This document shows, one piece after another, positions 1 through 11,700 of a stretch of 64,000 nt of DNA. The DNA lies in contig OX621238.1 in assembly GCA_951640165.1 (NCBI GenBank), positions 22,344,001-22,408,000 on the forward strand, in the 5' to 3' direction. Position 1 is the stretch's first letter, and every line of letters starts with the position of its first letter. A model generated the notes under the pieces. The model searched no databases, was not told the origin of the DNA, and saw only the letters and a program-made list of their open reading frames with translations. Position numbers and translations under genes: made by a program. This stretch comes from Pseudoips prasinana (taxonomy: Eukaryota; Arthropoda; Insecta; Lepidoptera; Nolidae).

Positions 1-63
1 ACGGAGCGCTCGTATCATGCGTCGTTTCAAATTATAATACAGTTAGAAAAATTGTTATTTATA

Positions 64-3000
64 ATGTCATTTTTAATTAGAAACTGTGTTAACTTGAAGC
101 ATGTGAACAGGTGTTATTCTGTGTCTGCGTTGGTGCAAAGTGTAAGTGTTGGATGTGTTTATTCTATACATATTGAAATATTTGTGATAATTCTATACGG
201 ATAAACGGAATTTTAAACATAGGTATCTGTATTGAGTTTTAGATAATTAGTTACTGTTTTTATATGAAGATTAAATGTTTCCAAGTTTGTTCACGTTAAT
301 GCTTAAGTGGACAATTATGTTACGAATTATGTATATAAATGTTTACCATGTTCATGTCCATGGTGTTTGTATATTTACCGTAAAATATTTCTCGTTACTT
401 TATACTGTCAACTATAGCATGATTAAATGCTTCAAAGTTTATTCACGTCAGTAAAGTTAAAATCGACAATTTTACGAGAGAATGTCCAAAACTTTTTAAT
501 CTTATTTTCTAATACACATCGGTTCTAAAACAAAAACGTATTTAAGGGTGGAATTGAAATTATTTCACTTAAAACTATCGAAGTATACAGTCAACGTCTA
601 ATGACTATATAAGGATTCTAATCACATGGTACTGTACATATTTTTTATTGAAATCAGCATTGATATGAATATAGACAAGAAGGTAAATTAAAAAAAAACT
701 TATCAATGATTATGAAATCAGAACATTGTTTTAAAAAGAATCGGGTTTCATGGCAATAAGATAACAATTAGATACTTACCTAAATATTTCTTTTATATTT
801 TAAGGAAATCTTATCAACTAATGACTGAGGAGGATAATTTGCTATTGTGACAAATTTCAAGGGCGCAAGCTTCAGAGAGTAGGTAATAATATAATGATAC
901 CGAATGGTGATGAGAAATAAATGCTAATGACATTATGTGCTGAGTCTGTTTGGATAGATTACTTGCATTCTTCTGAGTCCGTAGGCATTAGCAGCCTGTA
1001 TGCGTGACCCTCGGGTAACAGTAAACACTAAATATTTACGATATTGACCGGCCGGTTGGTGTGGTGGGTAAATCCTCACCTCTCACGCCACAGGTCGTGG
1101 GTTCGATTCCCACCCAGGACAGATATTTGTGTGCATGAACATGTCTGTTTGTCCCGAGTCTGGGTGTATTCTTTCTTATAAGCGGGGTTAGGGTTGGGTT
1201 ATTCATATAAGTATGTAGGATCAGATGTCGTTGTCTGAATAATGTCCCAGGATATTATATTATTATTATCATTAACATAATACTGATAGCGCAGGGTCAC
1301 AGGCTGCTGCCCGCGTATAGCTATATACCATTTCCAGGACAGCTCCGTAAAATGGTCGCCAGCCGCCCTCACATAGGGTTCCCAAACCCAAGGATTGCCT
1401 AATCTCCGCTCTGAGAGTTACTGATGTAAAATCTGTGCTAGGGAATGAGATCTTGCTGATTAATCTTATAACTTCCACCAACGTATGGTGGGCTGATGAT
1501 TTTGCGCCTACTAGTAAGACTACTAAGAAGCTAGTTCCTCTAGCTAGCTCTAGATAGTTAAAGCAATTCCTCGGGACACTGAGCCTCACCGCTCAGTGTC
1601 TTTTCATTGTGTGCCACTGTGTATCCTGGCTTATAAGCGTTGGAGTGGTGGGTAAGAAATAGGTACTAGTCCCGTAAAAAAATAAAGAAAAAAGCTTGTT
1701 CCTCATGGAAGGACAAGACATAGACAAGGAAGATGTTTCACTTCACTTTTTGTTAATATAATAGTTACGTGTGGCCATGGTTGGTCAACGTTCTAATATA
1801 ACCTAACCTACTTGGTGTCATCATATTAGTTCTTTACAAAGTTTGTACTTTCAAAAAATTATATACAGGAAGCAGATAATTAAACGATGGCACCACGAAG
1901 AACTATGCTTTCTGGGGGCCTGATACTAAGACAAATTTGCAGGATGACTAGGAAGGAAGGCACTTTTCGAGGTACTAGTGTACATATGTATATCTAAGAG
2001 GATATTTGATATCACCTGTTCACCGTTTGGGTACATGTTGATTAGTCACATCGATATCTAAGTCGTGTCTCTCCATATTATAGGCTTTTAAGCAGACTTA
2101 TTGACCACATGCAATGAGAAAGTCATACTCTTCAATTAAGTTATTGATCCTAAGATATTTTAAAGCCCACCACGTCGAGTACCTTAGTTCTTAGTACAGC
2201 GATTATTGCTCACGACTTCGTAATGGTGTATACACTGGTAACAGATTACAGGCTTATCAATCGGTAGAGCCCGTATATTCAATATTATCATCCTCGAGCT
2301 CTGGTGACCTCATTCAAGAGCAAGGTCATTATAATGCTATTACCAGCATCTTATTCTGTACTACTACAGTCAGTGTACACTGGTTATAGAACGAAAAAGA
2401 ACCCTGACCTTCCTATCTGGTTTCTGTATATTAATAAAATATAATGAGATGTAATCTTTTGGTGGACAGGTTGTGTATTACTTTTTCTTAATTTACAGAA
2501 GAAACATCGATCGCTGTGCATCAATAGCCATGTCAAACGCAAAAATTTGGGCCATACAAATCTATGCAGAACATTTCACACTAGTCGAACAATAAACAAA
2601 ATCGTTGCATTTAAACTATCAGACATCGGCGAAGGTATACGAGAAGTAGTGATCAAGGAATGGTATGTTCATACTTATATTAAATATCTAGAAGTACCGT
2701 CAAATTTCTGGTTACATGCTGTTTGGTAAAAAAACTTGATGAAGATTTTAAAGGTACAAGTTCGATAGAATATAAGAAAACTATTGTTGTACATAAGTTG
2801 TATAAACTAGAAGTTGCCATTCATATTTAAACGTACCTACATTACTTTCTTAATATCTAAGCAAATGCTAATGAATAATTTCTATAAACACAATTAGCCA
2901 ATAATATCTGAACACTTAAAGTCAAGTGTATCTACGCAGATGGGGTGGTCTTAATATATGAGTAGTTGAGAAAAAATTACATTATGGTGTGCTTCCAACT

Positions 3001-6000
3001 ATACTATAAATACAATTTAAATAGGCACTCTTTTGTTTCACCTGTTTTCCTGCAATAATTACGGATTCGGGATTCATCCCTTTGTGAGTGTGGGCTGGAC
3101 GAGGGTTCACTTGTCCACATATTCTTTGAATACACCAATAATAAACAAAGCTTTAATCTTTAAATTTCAAATTTAAAGATTCCCATTGCCATTAACTTTT
3201 CTTCTTTGCTTACATTCCCTTCCCCAGAACTCTACGAAGTACTAATGTTTTTTAGAAGAAGCAATGGCATCAAAATGGGATGTTACGTCTGAATTTGATG
3301 GTTTAGCCCAATCGACAAGATACACAATTAGTTGTAACATATATTCACATTTTGGGTAAGTTTATCTCACGTACTCCCATTTCGCATCGGACATTGGCAG
3401 AATTGTCGATATCGGCATAACTTGCCATTTAGAAAAAGAAGAAGTTATAACATTTTGTAGTTTTCAGCTTTGTCGTCATCATGTTGAGCTTGTCATGTAA
3501 TAAATAAATTCATGCAAGTACCTAACGTATTACATGTGTTGCACTATTTATTTTAATTAATGTAATATCATACGGTAAACTCATACCGTATAGATGGTGG
3601 ATTAAAATACAAATGAATTCTGTTTAAAAATGATGGTTTATCCGTAACCGGGATAGGGATAGCCATAAAAGTATTATGGGGATGAACGCAAAAACATTTA
3701 ACAGTTACTGTCAATACATGTCAGTTTACGGAAGGAACTATTCATTTTCTAACTCCTTGTTTCTTTCTGTTCAAATTCGTTGCGGGATCCAAGACAGTTA
3801 AATCTCACCGCTCAGTGTCATTTCATTGTATGCCACTGTTGATTTTGGCTTACAGGAGTTGCAGTGGTGGGTAAGAGGGAGGGACTAGTCCCGATAAAAA
3901 AAATACATGTCCGGTACGACTGTTAATGTAAAACTGTATTGACAGAGCTTATTTTAATCAAACTACCACCAAAAAGTACAGACCTCAATCTCATTTAAAA
4001 CTTATGGGGTAAAATGGTGCAAGAGTGGGATGGGAATCGACGTCGATCAAAGGAAGCATTACCTAACACGCAAATAACGTTAGGGAATCTTTCAGACCAC
4101 GTAATTTTTCTGAAAAATGTATTGGTTCTATGCGTAAACGGTCACATTAAATGTAGTTACACAAAATACTAACATTTAATCTGTGGACCCAAAAAATTAA
4201 AAAGTATTAACTATAATTTATAATTTCATTGAAAAAACCAAGATTTATCCTGCAATAAATTGACATTAACATATTGGCCTCTCTGGCTTCACTGCCTCGT
4301 TGACCGAGCGGTTTCAACCGCAGATAATGAAGTCAAATCTTGGGTCTGACCAAAGTGAATTGTGGATTTTTTAGAATGAGGACAAAGTCTGGGAGTTGGT
4401 GGAGTGGTCGGTCCTGTATCTTAGCTCTCTGGTGTCGCTAGTCGTCCCATCAGATCTTGAGAGTGATGGAATAGAAAGTGCTCGTGTGTGCACTATAATA
4501 TGGGATATATTATAGTGCACACACGATGCAGATGGCTAAGAAGACATTATTATTGTAGTTGTATCCTTTACACATTATTTTCTACAGAAGTTTTATTCCC
4601 TTTTCGTCGTATTTACACCACAGATAGCGTTTGTTTTCGGTTCGGGAGGCGTTGTAAGGAATTGGATAAGCTCTGTGTTTGGCTGCGTAGATACACCTGT
4701 CGTTTTAAGTGGTCAAATATTTTTGGTTAGTTGTGAGTGTGTATAGTAATTATTGACAAGCATCTGGTCAGATATTAATGAAGTAATGAATGTTCAAAAG
4801 TTAAAGGTAATTTTTAGTTGAAACAATTTCTTGACATTTTATATTGTTCAGAAGTATTGATAACCTTGCCTGCACAATACATCTGACGGCGACGGTACAA
4901 CAAATATGTACTGAATATCAAGTCATTTATATTTATAGCACCACAAGTATAAAACATGCCAAAACTTAAACTATTATTATATATATATATATATATATAA
5001 AAGTCTAGTCAAGCTCGTCTCAACCTACCGGGCTGGCACATACCATTGTTTTTAGCATTGTCACGTAAACGTAAAAGACCAAACACCTTGCTTGTTATTA
5101 TTATTAGTTACAAATTAACTCACCTTATACATCATTATTATATTTCTGCACTCAAGGTTTGTAAAAGAAGGCGACAAAGTACAGCAGTTTGACAACATTT
5201 GCGAAGTGCAAAGTGACAAGGCGGCAGTAACTATCACCAGCCGATATGATGGAGTGGTGACCAAACTACACCACAAAGTTGACCAGACTGCATTGGTAGG
5301 ACAGCCGCTTGTTGATATCGACGTGCAAGACGGCGGTGATGAAAGTATGTTAAAATTACGCATTGCTTAGTTTGGGTCAGATTTCGCTGTGTGATGTGAC
5401 GTATTTTTATTAATTTAAATCACGTTGGTTCACATCAAAAATGATTCACGAGTAATATAGAACTGAAGAACGCTGTGTCAAATCTATCAAAAACATATTT
5501 AACCTTTCAGGTGACTCTTCGGATGAAGAAGAAGCAGCCACTACGAAACAAGATCCAGTACAAGAAAAAAGTCAAAAAGTAAAAGTATTGACAACTCCTG
5601 CAGTTAGAAGGATCGCTGCGCAGTTCAAAGTTAGTTGGATATTAAAAAAGAAATTAATTTAGTATAGTAATGGAATCAGGTTTTATTTTGCGGTAATCCA
5701 TAACATTCAAAATACAAAATTAAAACGTAGTGTTAATTCCGCTAATTCATTATTAACACTACATATTAATTTTAAATCTTAATCTTAATTTAGTAAAGTT
5801 AAGACTAATTGTAACCTTCTATTAAATTATATAATGTACATTTATTTAAGGTAGATTTAAACTCTGTCAAAGCGACAGGCAGGAATGGAAGGATACTCAA
5901 GGAAGACATGCTTAGTCATCTAAATATGAGTTCAGATGCTGCAAATGAAGTTCCTGATATATCTAGAGTAACAGCAGTTGAAATACCAATAGCACAAGCG

Positions 6001-8459
6001 CAAGCAAAAATTGAACTACTTTTAGACGATAAAACAGTTCCAGTAACAGGTTTTACTAGGGCTATGGTGAAATCAATGACTGAGGCTATGGTAATAAAAT
6101 TATATATTTACTTCAATTGACAAAAATATTTAGAATACCCTAGTAGATGTTTATTCGCCTATTTGATTTTCAGAAAATACCCCATTTCGGGTATAGCGAC
6201 GAATATGATGTCACCAAATTGGTGGAATCACGGGAGACACTAAAGTCTCTTGCTAAAGAACGTGGTGTGAAACTAACTTACATGCCGATAATAGTCAAAG
6301 CAGCTTCTCTTGGACTCACACAACTCCCTATTCTAAACAGCAGTCTTGACAGCACATGTGAACATATCACGTATAAAGCAAGCCACAATATTGGTGTCGC
6401 AATGGATACACCTAACGGTTTAGTAGTACCTGTTATCAAGGTAAGAATTTTATAAATAGTGTTATCAAGGTAATTGTAAAAAGAAGTTTAATATGCTTAC
6501 TGTAGAATATTTTTCTTCTACAGCAGTTTATACACATAGGGCGTTTAGTGCATATTAAAATTAATTTGTGTATATAAATTAAGTTGCGGAGCCTTTTTTC
6601 TGAAGATACTTGGTGCCACATTTCAACAATAATCAGATGATAAAATTAACCAAAACCTATATTTAAATTGTTAATTAATTTTCAGTAATAACTTCTTATA
6701 TTTTTGAACACATTCCAGAACGTGCAAAACAAAAGCATATTGGATATAGCACGAGAACTCAATACCCTTCAAGAGAAAGGTTCAAAAGGACAACTTGGAC
6801 TTGCGGAGCTTACTGGTGGAACATTCACTATATCGAATATAGGCATTGTAAGTACAACAATACTTTAAAACGAAAAAACTGCTACATGATAATCTAAATA
6901 TATGGGATCAGTAACAATATATTTGATAATCCAGCAGGGGTTGATGAGTATACATGAAAACCTCAATTGAGTGAGTTAGTACCGTACCCAACTGCACACT
7001 TAAGAAACTGTTTTGAAAACCTGATTGATTAATCGGCTCCTCAAGTTTGACATTGAGCTTTACGTCGACCGTCAGGAGTTCTTCAATTAATCAGATTAGC
7101 GTAGATCTAAGTCTCATTTTATAATTATAAATTATTTAGGTATATATAATAATTTGGAATTAAAGTACTTACAACATACTTTGTGAGTAAATTCATTTAA
7201 AATGGGGCAGATATTATTATTGGCTAAATCCCACATTACATTACTTACATTATTCCATTACATTTGATTACTCAATACGACATTTAAACTACCTAAAAGG
7301 TCTTGTATTCAGATCATCTATATAACAAGATTTTAATAGCAATCTTGATCTTAATAATGGTAAAACCACCGTGCAGATGGTAAAACTAACAAATCATGAT
7401 GGACTATATGTATACTATGATAATCACGAATATTATCATATTGTTTTCAGATCGGAGGAACATACACCAAACCTGTCATATTCCCACCACAAGTAGCAAT
7501 AGGTGCTCTTGGCAAAATACAGGTAAAGTAAACTAACCTCTTGATATTAAATATGAAAGCATTATCGATGGCTTACCATCCATTATACACCATTAGATTC
7601 ACCATAGATATTAAGAGTCTCTGACCGACTTTCGGAATGTTCTAGAACCTTCACCAAGATTTGCACCAGATTATATGAAATACTTATGTTTTTATCTTCA
7701 TCTATCTCTTTATTTTCTATCTAAAAAATCGAACCAGCCTTTTCTTTTCATTCTAGTACCATCTAATGACAATTATGTATTAAGAATTTTTATAACGTTC
7801 TAACCCCGCGACAATATATTTTACCCCTGGCACAAAACAGAAGGTGTTATTAGTGAAATGCCTATTTCTGTATATTGGTGTGTATGTTTGTCTGTTTGTG
7901 ATAACTCACAAATGGATGGAAACAAGCAATTAATAAATTATCATCTGTCTCTGAAAAATTTAGGGCTTGGGTCAAAGGTATATTTGCCCTACTGAAATAG
8001 TTCCTAATGAAAACGCCTTTGATTTTTTATTTGAAACGAAAACTTACTCTTCGATGGGATTAAAATCGCTAGCTAGAACTCGTGACTTAGGGATATTCTT
8101 TTTAACTAAATAATATTTCCGTTTAAATGCATTCTATATATCTTGACATTGCCTGACGGCAAACACAGCCACATGATAAAACATGATAAAATTACTGCTG
8201 AACTTTCATTTGTTATGAAACACTAAACTTCACTTGTGTGAAGCGTTAATAGTGGATACTTACTTTAACCATGTATGTATTTCTTCAACTGTAGGTCCTG
8301 CCTAGGTTCGACTCAGAAGGCAACGTGAGGAGAGCTCACATACTGACAGTGAGCTTCTCTGCAGATCACAGGGTGGTGGACGGAGTCACAATGGCGCGAT
8401 TCTCGAACTACCTGAAAAATTACCTGGAGAATCCCTACACGCTGCTATTAGACTTATAA
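64..8459 (+). CDS. DBT: Lipoamide acyltransferase (E2) of branched-chain 2-oxoacid dehydrogenase, 9 exons
   Basis: Exons: 64-141, 2499-2662, 5157-5344, 5511-5629, 5851-6090, 6174-6440, 6719-6847, 7451-7522, 8295-8459. All borders are GT-AG and phases agree, giving 473 codons. This is the E2 core that transfers branched-chain acyl groups from the E1 decarboxylase to CoA in the mitochondrial matrix (Leu/Ile/Val breakdown). Residues 1 to about 58 are basic and Ser/Arg-rich like a mitochondrial presequence. The lipoyl domain runs from about 62 to 135, with the lipoyl lysine near 102 in SDKAAV. The E3-binding domain is about 171-206 ([11 protein letters not shown]). The acyltransferase domain is about 240-473, with the active-site His444 and Asp448 in ADHRVVDG. 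Exon 1 was found by its presequence-like reading and in-phase GTAAGT donor, so it is the least certain part. The domains and all key residues look intact. The introns hold SINE and transposon remnants. Confidence 0.93.
1046..1268 (+). repeat. tRNA-derived SINE, family 1, copy 1
   Basis: The sequence carries a B-box-like GTGGGTTCGATTCCCACC preceded by a tRNA-like A-box region, then a shared body (about CAGATATTTGTGTGCATG and GTCTGGGTGTA) and an ending in ATTATTATTAT. Related copies sit at about 11331-11585, 31826-32090, 39105-39365 and 62745-63020. It is a retroposed pol III-type element, not a tRNA gene, because no cloverleaf with a proper acceptor stem can be drawn. Confidence 0.8.
1270..1690 (+). 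repeat. Interspersed repeat with A-rich 3' end, copy 1
   Basis: The part from about 1570 (CTCACCGCTCAGTGTC, then GGAGTGGTGGGTAAGA, then ACTAGTCCCGTAAAAAAA) recurs at about 3777-3905. The A-rich end suggests a retroposon 3' end on the plus strand. The minus strand of the proximal part is open for 105 codons, which I do not recognise. Confidence 0.5.
3777..3905 (+). repeat. Interspersed repeat with A-rich 3' end, copy 2
   Basis: Matches the end of the repeat at about 1570-1690, including CTCACCGCTCAGTGTC, the GTGGTGGGTAAGAG segment and the terminal GACTAGTCCCG followed by A residues. Confidence 0.6.
3963..4172 (+). pseudogene. Tc1-like transposase C-terminal remnant
   Basis: The plus frame reads a block typical of Tc1/mariner transposase C-termini: [10 protein letters not shown], then [12 protein letters not shown], then RSKEAL, ending in YTKY and a stop. 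A TAA falls inside the DLNPIENLWG-type motif, so the copy is dead. Only about 69 codons remain, without the N-terminal DNA-binding domain or the first catalytic Asp. The second-intron location in DBT means it is spliced out. Confidence 0.7.
4281..4482 (+). repeat. tRNA-derived SINE, family 2, degraded copy
   Basis: The segment around 4310-4345 (AACCGCAGATAATGAAGTC) and the end (AGTCGTCCCATCAG, AGTGATGGAATAGAAAG) correspond to the minus-strand element at about 11880-12228. The B-box is degraded here. The copy ends directly in the palindrome at 4483-4525. Confidence 0.55.
4483..4525. repeat. Perfect 18-bp inverted repeat with 7-nt loop
   Basis: The left arm CGTGTGTGCACTATAATA (4483-4500) is exactly complementary to 4508-4525, with the loop TGGGATA. 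It sits at the end of a SINE. It could have arisen by fold-back priming or template switching. Confidence 0.85.
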
Positions 8460-8506
8460 AAGCTAAAGATTCTTATTAAATATATTTCACCCTTTGTTTT
8501 TATTGA

Positions 8507-8512
8507 AATAAA
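8507..8512 (+). terminator. DBT polyadenylation signal
   Basis: AATAAA lies 48 bp after the DBT stop codon, a usual distance for an insect poly(A) signal. Confidence 0.7.
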
Positions 8513-8679
8513 ACTGTTACGTGTTTTTATATATAATTTTATTTAACTGTTTCGCAAACTGTTGCACTATTACAAAATGAAATTGTTTCAAATACTCGTA
8601 TAATATATTACAGAATCGCTAACATACTTTATTCTTTCAGATTCGTGCTTCAAACAGTCTTGAGGTCACGCCAATAGTG

Positions 8680-8685
8680 TTTATT
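8680..8685 (-). terminator. MAIP1 polyadenylation signal
   Basis: TTTATT on the plus strand, so AATAAA in the minus-strand transcript, 20 nt after the MAIP1 stop. The two convergent genes leave only 245 bp between stop codons. Confidence 0.65.
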
Positions 8686-8704
8686 TTGCTTAAATAATTA
8701 TTTT

Positions 8705-11700
8705 TTATCGACGTAGAACTTCAAAACGTGTGACCTTAAAAAATGCTATGGTCCATTCTGGAATACTGTGAGGCGTGTACTCACGATGAAATCTTGCGAA
8801 TATCTCGGTGAAAATCAAAGCGTCTATACTGTTTATGGGTACCCATTTTAATGCCAAAAATGCCATATCAACATCACAGAATTTTTTATCTGCAACAATT
8901 TGTAATAGTCATGAAGTCTCTTGGTAAAGGATATTTTGTATGTGATGATGATGCCTATATTCAAAGATGAAACTCAGATTGGAGCCGTGCTTAAGATTAA
9001 ACTTAAGGAATTGATTATGCAAGCAGATTTGAGATACAAGTTGTCAAGTTTTAACTTTAGCATGGTTACAAACTCAGATCCATTTCCGAATACATGAGGC
9101 GCGCGAGCTTACAAGATTTTTCTTATTATTGGATATAGACGGAGTGATGAACTTTGGCAGCGGTGCTAATTAAAAAAAAATACAGTTACTTGTAAAATTT
9201 GTATGTACTTTATTATCAACACGTTACGTGTGAAGTTTCGCGTATTCATTTAATTGAAGCTCATTCATATGTCAATGTTTAAGCCAGTATAATGGGCTAT
9301 ATTATACTGGATTATAGGTAAGAACGGCTATATTTTTTGACTTTTTTTACAAATTTAATCTAAAGAAGAAGGCTAGTTGTCGAGATGTAAAGCGATTAAT
9401 AACTTTTTTTGTAGACCATATAATGTTATATTTTTAATTTACTGCGATAAATACTACTTTTAGAATTAACGTTTTAAGTATAGAAGTAAAGTGAAATTTG
9501 GAATAAGAACGTGTTATAAAATCGAGTCAAGATGTTATAAACTAAAACCGCAAGTCATCATAAAATCAATTATTAAAAGATATAATTCAAATCTGGCTAA
9601 CGGCCAATTGACTTAAAAGGTATTACAAAGTTTATTGATACAATATCTTAGTATTTTATAATTTTCTCGATGAAATCAATCTGGTAATTATGAAAAGATA
9701 AGCAGAGCCAAATATGGTTGCCATATAAACTTCAGATAACGCGTAGGTAGGCACAAGTCGTTATCGTAGATAATTTACAGTGGAAACCGCTATTATTCAA
9801 CAACTCAGTAGTAATACATCTGATTAATTATATGTATGTGCAAATCCATTATTGTATTCTAGTTTTAGATTCGACACTATATTACACACAAATACTAACC
9901 ATAACACATTATGCTTTTAAATAATAATAATTTCCTCCTTGTTTAATTCCGGCCAGTCCCAATGGAGACTAACCATTTGTGCGGACATATGTATATAATA
10001 ATTTCCTCGTTGTTTAATTCCGGCCAGTCCCAATGGAGACTAACTATTTGTGCGGACATATGTATATAATAATTTCCTCCTTGTTTAATTCCGGCCAGTC
10101 CCAATGGAGACTAACCATTTGTGCGGACATATGTATATAATAATTTACTCCTTGTTTAATTCCGGCCAGTCCCAATGGAGACTAACTATTTGTGCGGACA
10201 TATGTATATAATAATTTCCTCCTTGTTTAATTCCGGCCAGTCCCAATGGAGACTAACCATTTGTGCGGACATATGTATATAATAATTTCCTCGTTGTTTA
10301 ATTCCGGCCAGTCCCAATGGAGACTAACTATTTGTGCGGACATATGTATATAATAATTTCCTCCTTGTTTAATTCCGGCCAGTCCCAATGGAGACTAACT
10401 ATTTGTGCGGACATATGTATATAATAAATTCCTCCTTGTTTAATTCCGGCCAGTCCCAATGGAGGCTAACCATTTGTGCGGACATATGTATATAATAATT
10501 TCCTCCTTGTTTAATTCCGGCCAGTCCCAATGGAGACTAACCATCCGTGCGGACATATGTATAGTAGATAAGCGTGCAAGGGCAAGGGCACTTTCTATCT
10601 CATCACTTTTATGATATGACGGGACGACTAGTGACACGGCTGGAAAGATCTTTCTGACAGGCCTATCGGTCTAATGGTTATTGACTGACTGGAAATATTT
10701 TGCCTGTGCCCACAATAAAGTGTAATACAACTATTCCTAAAATTAGTTAACTTATAATTAAATTTCGATAACTTAATAAACGTTCGACGAAAATGTATGT
10801 TTTGGGAAGAAGAAACATTAAACAGTATTTAGAGTTTATATTTAAAGTACACTTCTTATTGATTATGTTTAGAATAGTTAGGGGCTTAGACCACAATCGT
10901 AAGGCATAGTTTGTTTAATGAATTTATTAATCTCCGCAATTTGTTTAACACGCGATGATGTTATGTATTCAACATACACCCAAAGCGTCAACCGATATTG
11001 ATGATACAGATATTAATAAAAATTTGTAAAATAAATATTCGGGTCATATCAGACAGCACCATCTAGCCAAAACAAAGCAAAACTTGTATAATGGGTACGG
11101 ATAGAAATACCTATTTACACATAGACCAAGATAAAACGATATCTTGTGCGGGGATCGAACTCGCAATCCTTGGATCAGATGGCAGCTTCACTATTAACTA
11201 AATCACGGCCGTCAAGAAATGTTATGGATATTAATTATAAGAATTATTATCTAATTATAAGAGTATGTAGAAATATTTATAAGAATTTGAATTCAACATA
11301 TTTTAAAAGTTCCAAGAAATTTTAAATCATATACGCCTGTTGGCGTGGCTGGCCAATGCTTGCTTTTCACGCCGTAGGTCGTGGGTTTGATTCCCACCCA
11401 GGACAGATATTTGTGTGCATGAACATGTCTGTTTGTCCTGAGTCTGGGTGTAATTATCTACATAAGTTTGTATTTACAAAAGAAAACTAGTATATGTAGT
11501 ATATCAGTTATCTGGTTTCCACAGCACAAGCTCTGCTTAGTTTGGACCAGATGTAAATAATGTCCCAGTATATTATTATTATTAACATGTTACTCACCAG
11601 CTATCCTAATGAAGTAGACTTTCCTCGGTGACGTGATCTGTATGTCGTCATGATTGAGAGCTAACAAGGCTCGTTGTTTTTGACCCCAGTTGCGATCCAG

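Larger units (their letters stand above)
142..2498 (+). other. DBT intron 1
   Basis: A 2.36-kb intron with a GTAAGT donor and a TTTACAG acceptor. It holds a tRNA-like SINE (about 1046-1268) and a repeat ending in an A-rich stretch (about 1270-1690). I see no other gene in it. Confidence 0.7.
2663..5156 (+). other. DBT intron 2
   Basis: A 2.5-kb intron between lipoyl-domain exons. It contains a second copy of the A-tailed repeat, a Tc1-like transposase remnant, a SINE of family 2 followed by a perfect hairpin, and a short TA microsatellite (about 4978-5000). The 4530-4970 part shows nothing I can assign. Confidence 0.65.
8890..11597 (-). other. MAIP1 intron 2
   Basis: A 2.7-kb intron that contains the 71-bp minisatellite, SINE pieces and a tRNA-like element at about 11040-11215. 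The stretch 8960-9900 is AT-rich and shows no gene. Confidence 0.65.

Noticed and set aside
1080..1115. tRNA-like sequence with TTCGATTCC considered as a tRNA gene
   Set aside because: No acceptor stem or complete cloverleaf forms, and the block repeats with the same non-tRNA tail in five places, so it is a SINE.
1272..1589. 105-codon minus-strand frame
   Set aside because: It overlaps a repeat with an A-rich tail on the opposite strand and shows no motif I recognise. Not strong enough to call a gene.
9926..10563. Regularly spaced repeats considered as a CRISPR array
   Set aside because: The 71-bp units are contiguous copies without unique spacers and lie in an intron of an animal gene.
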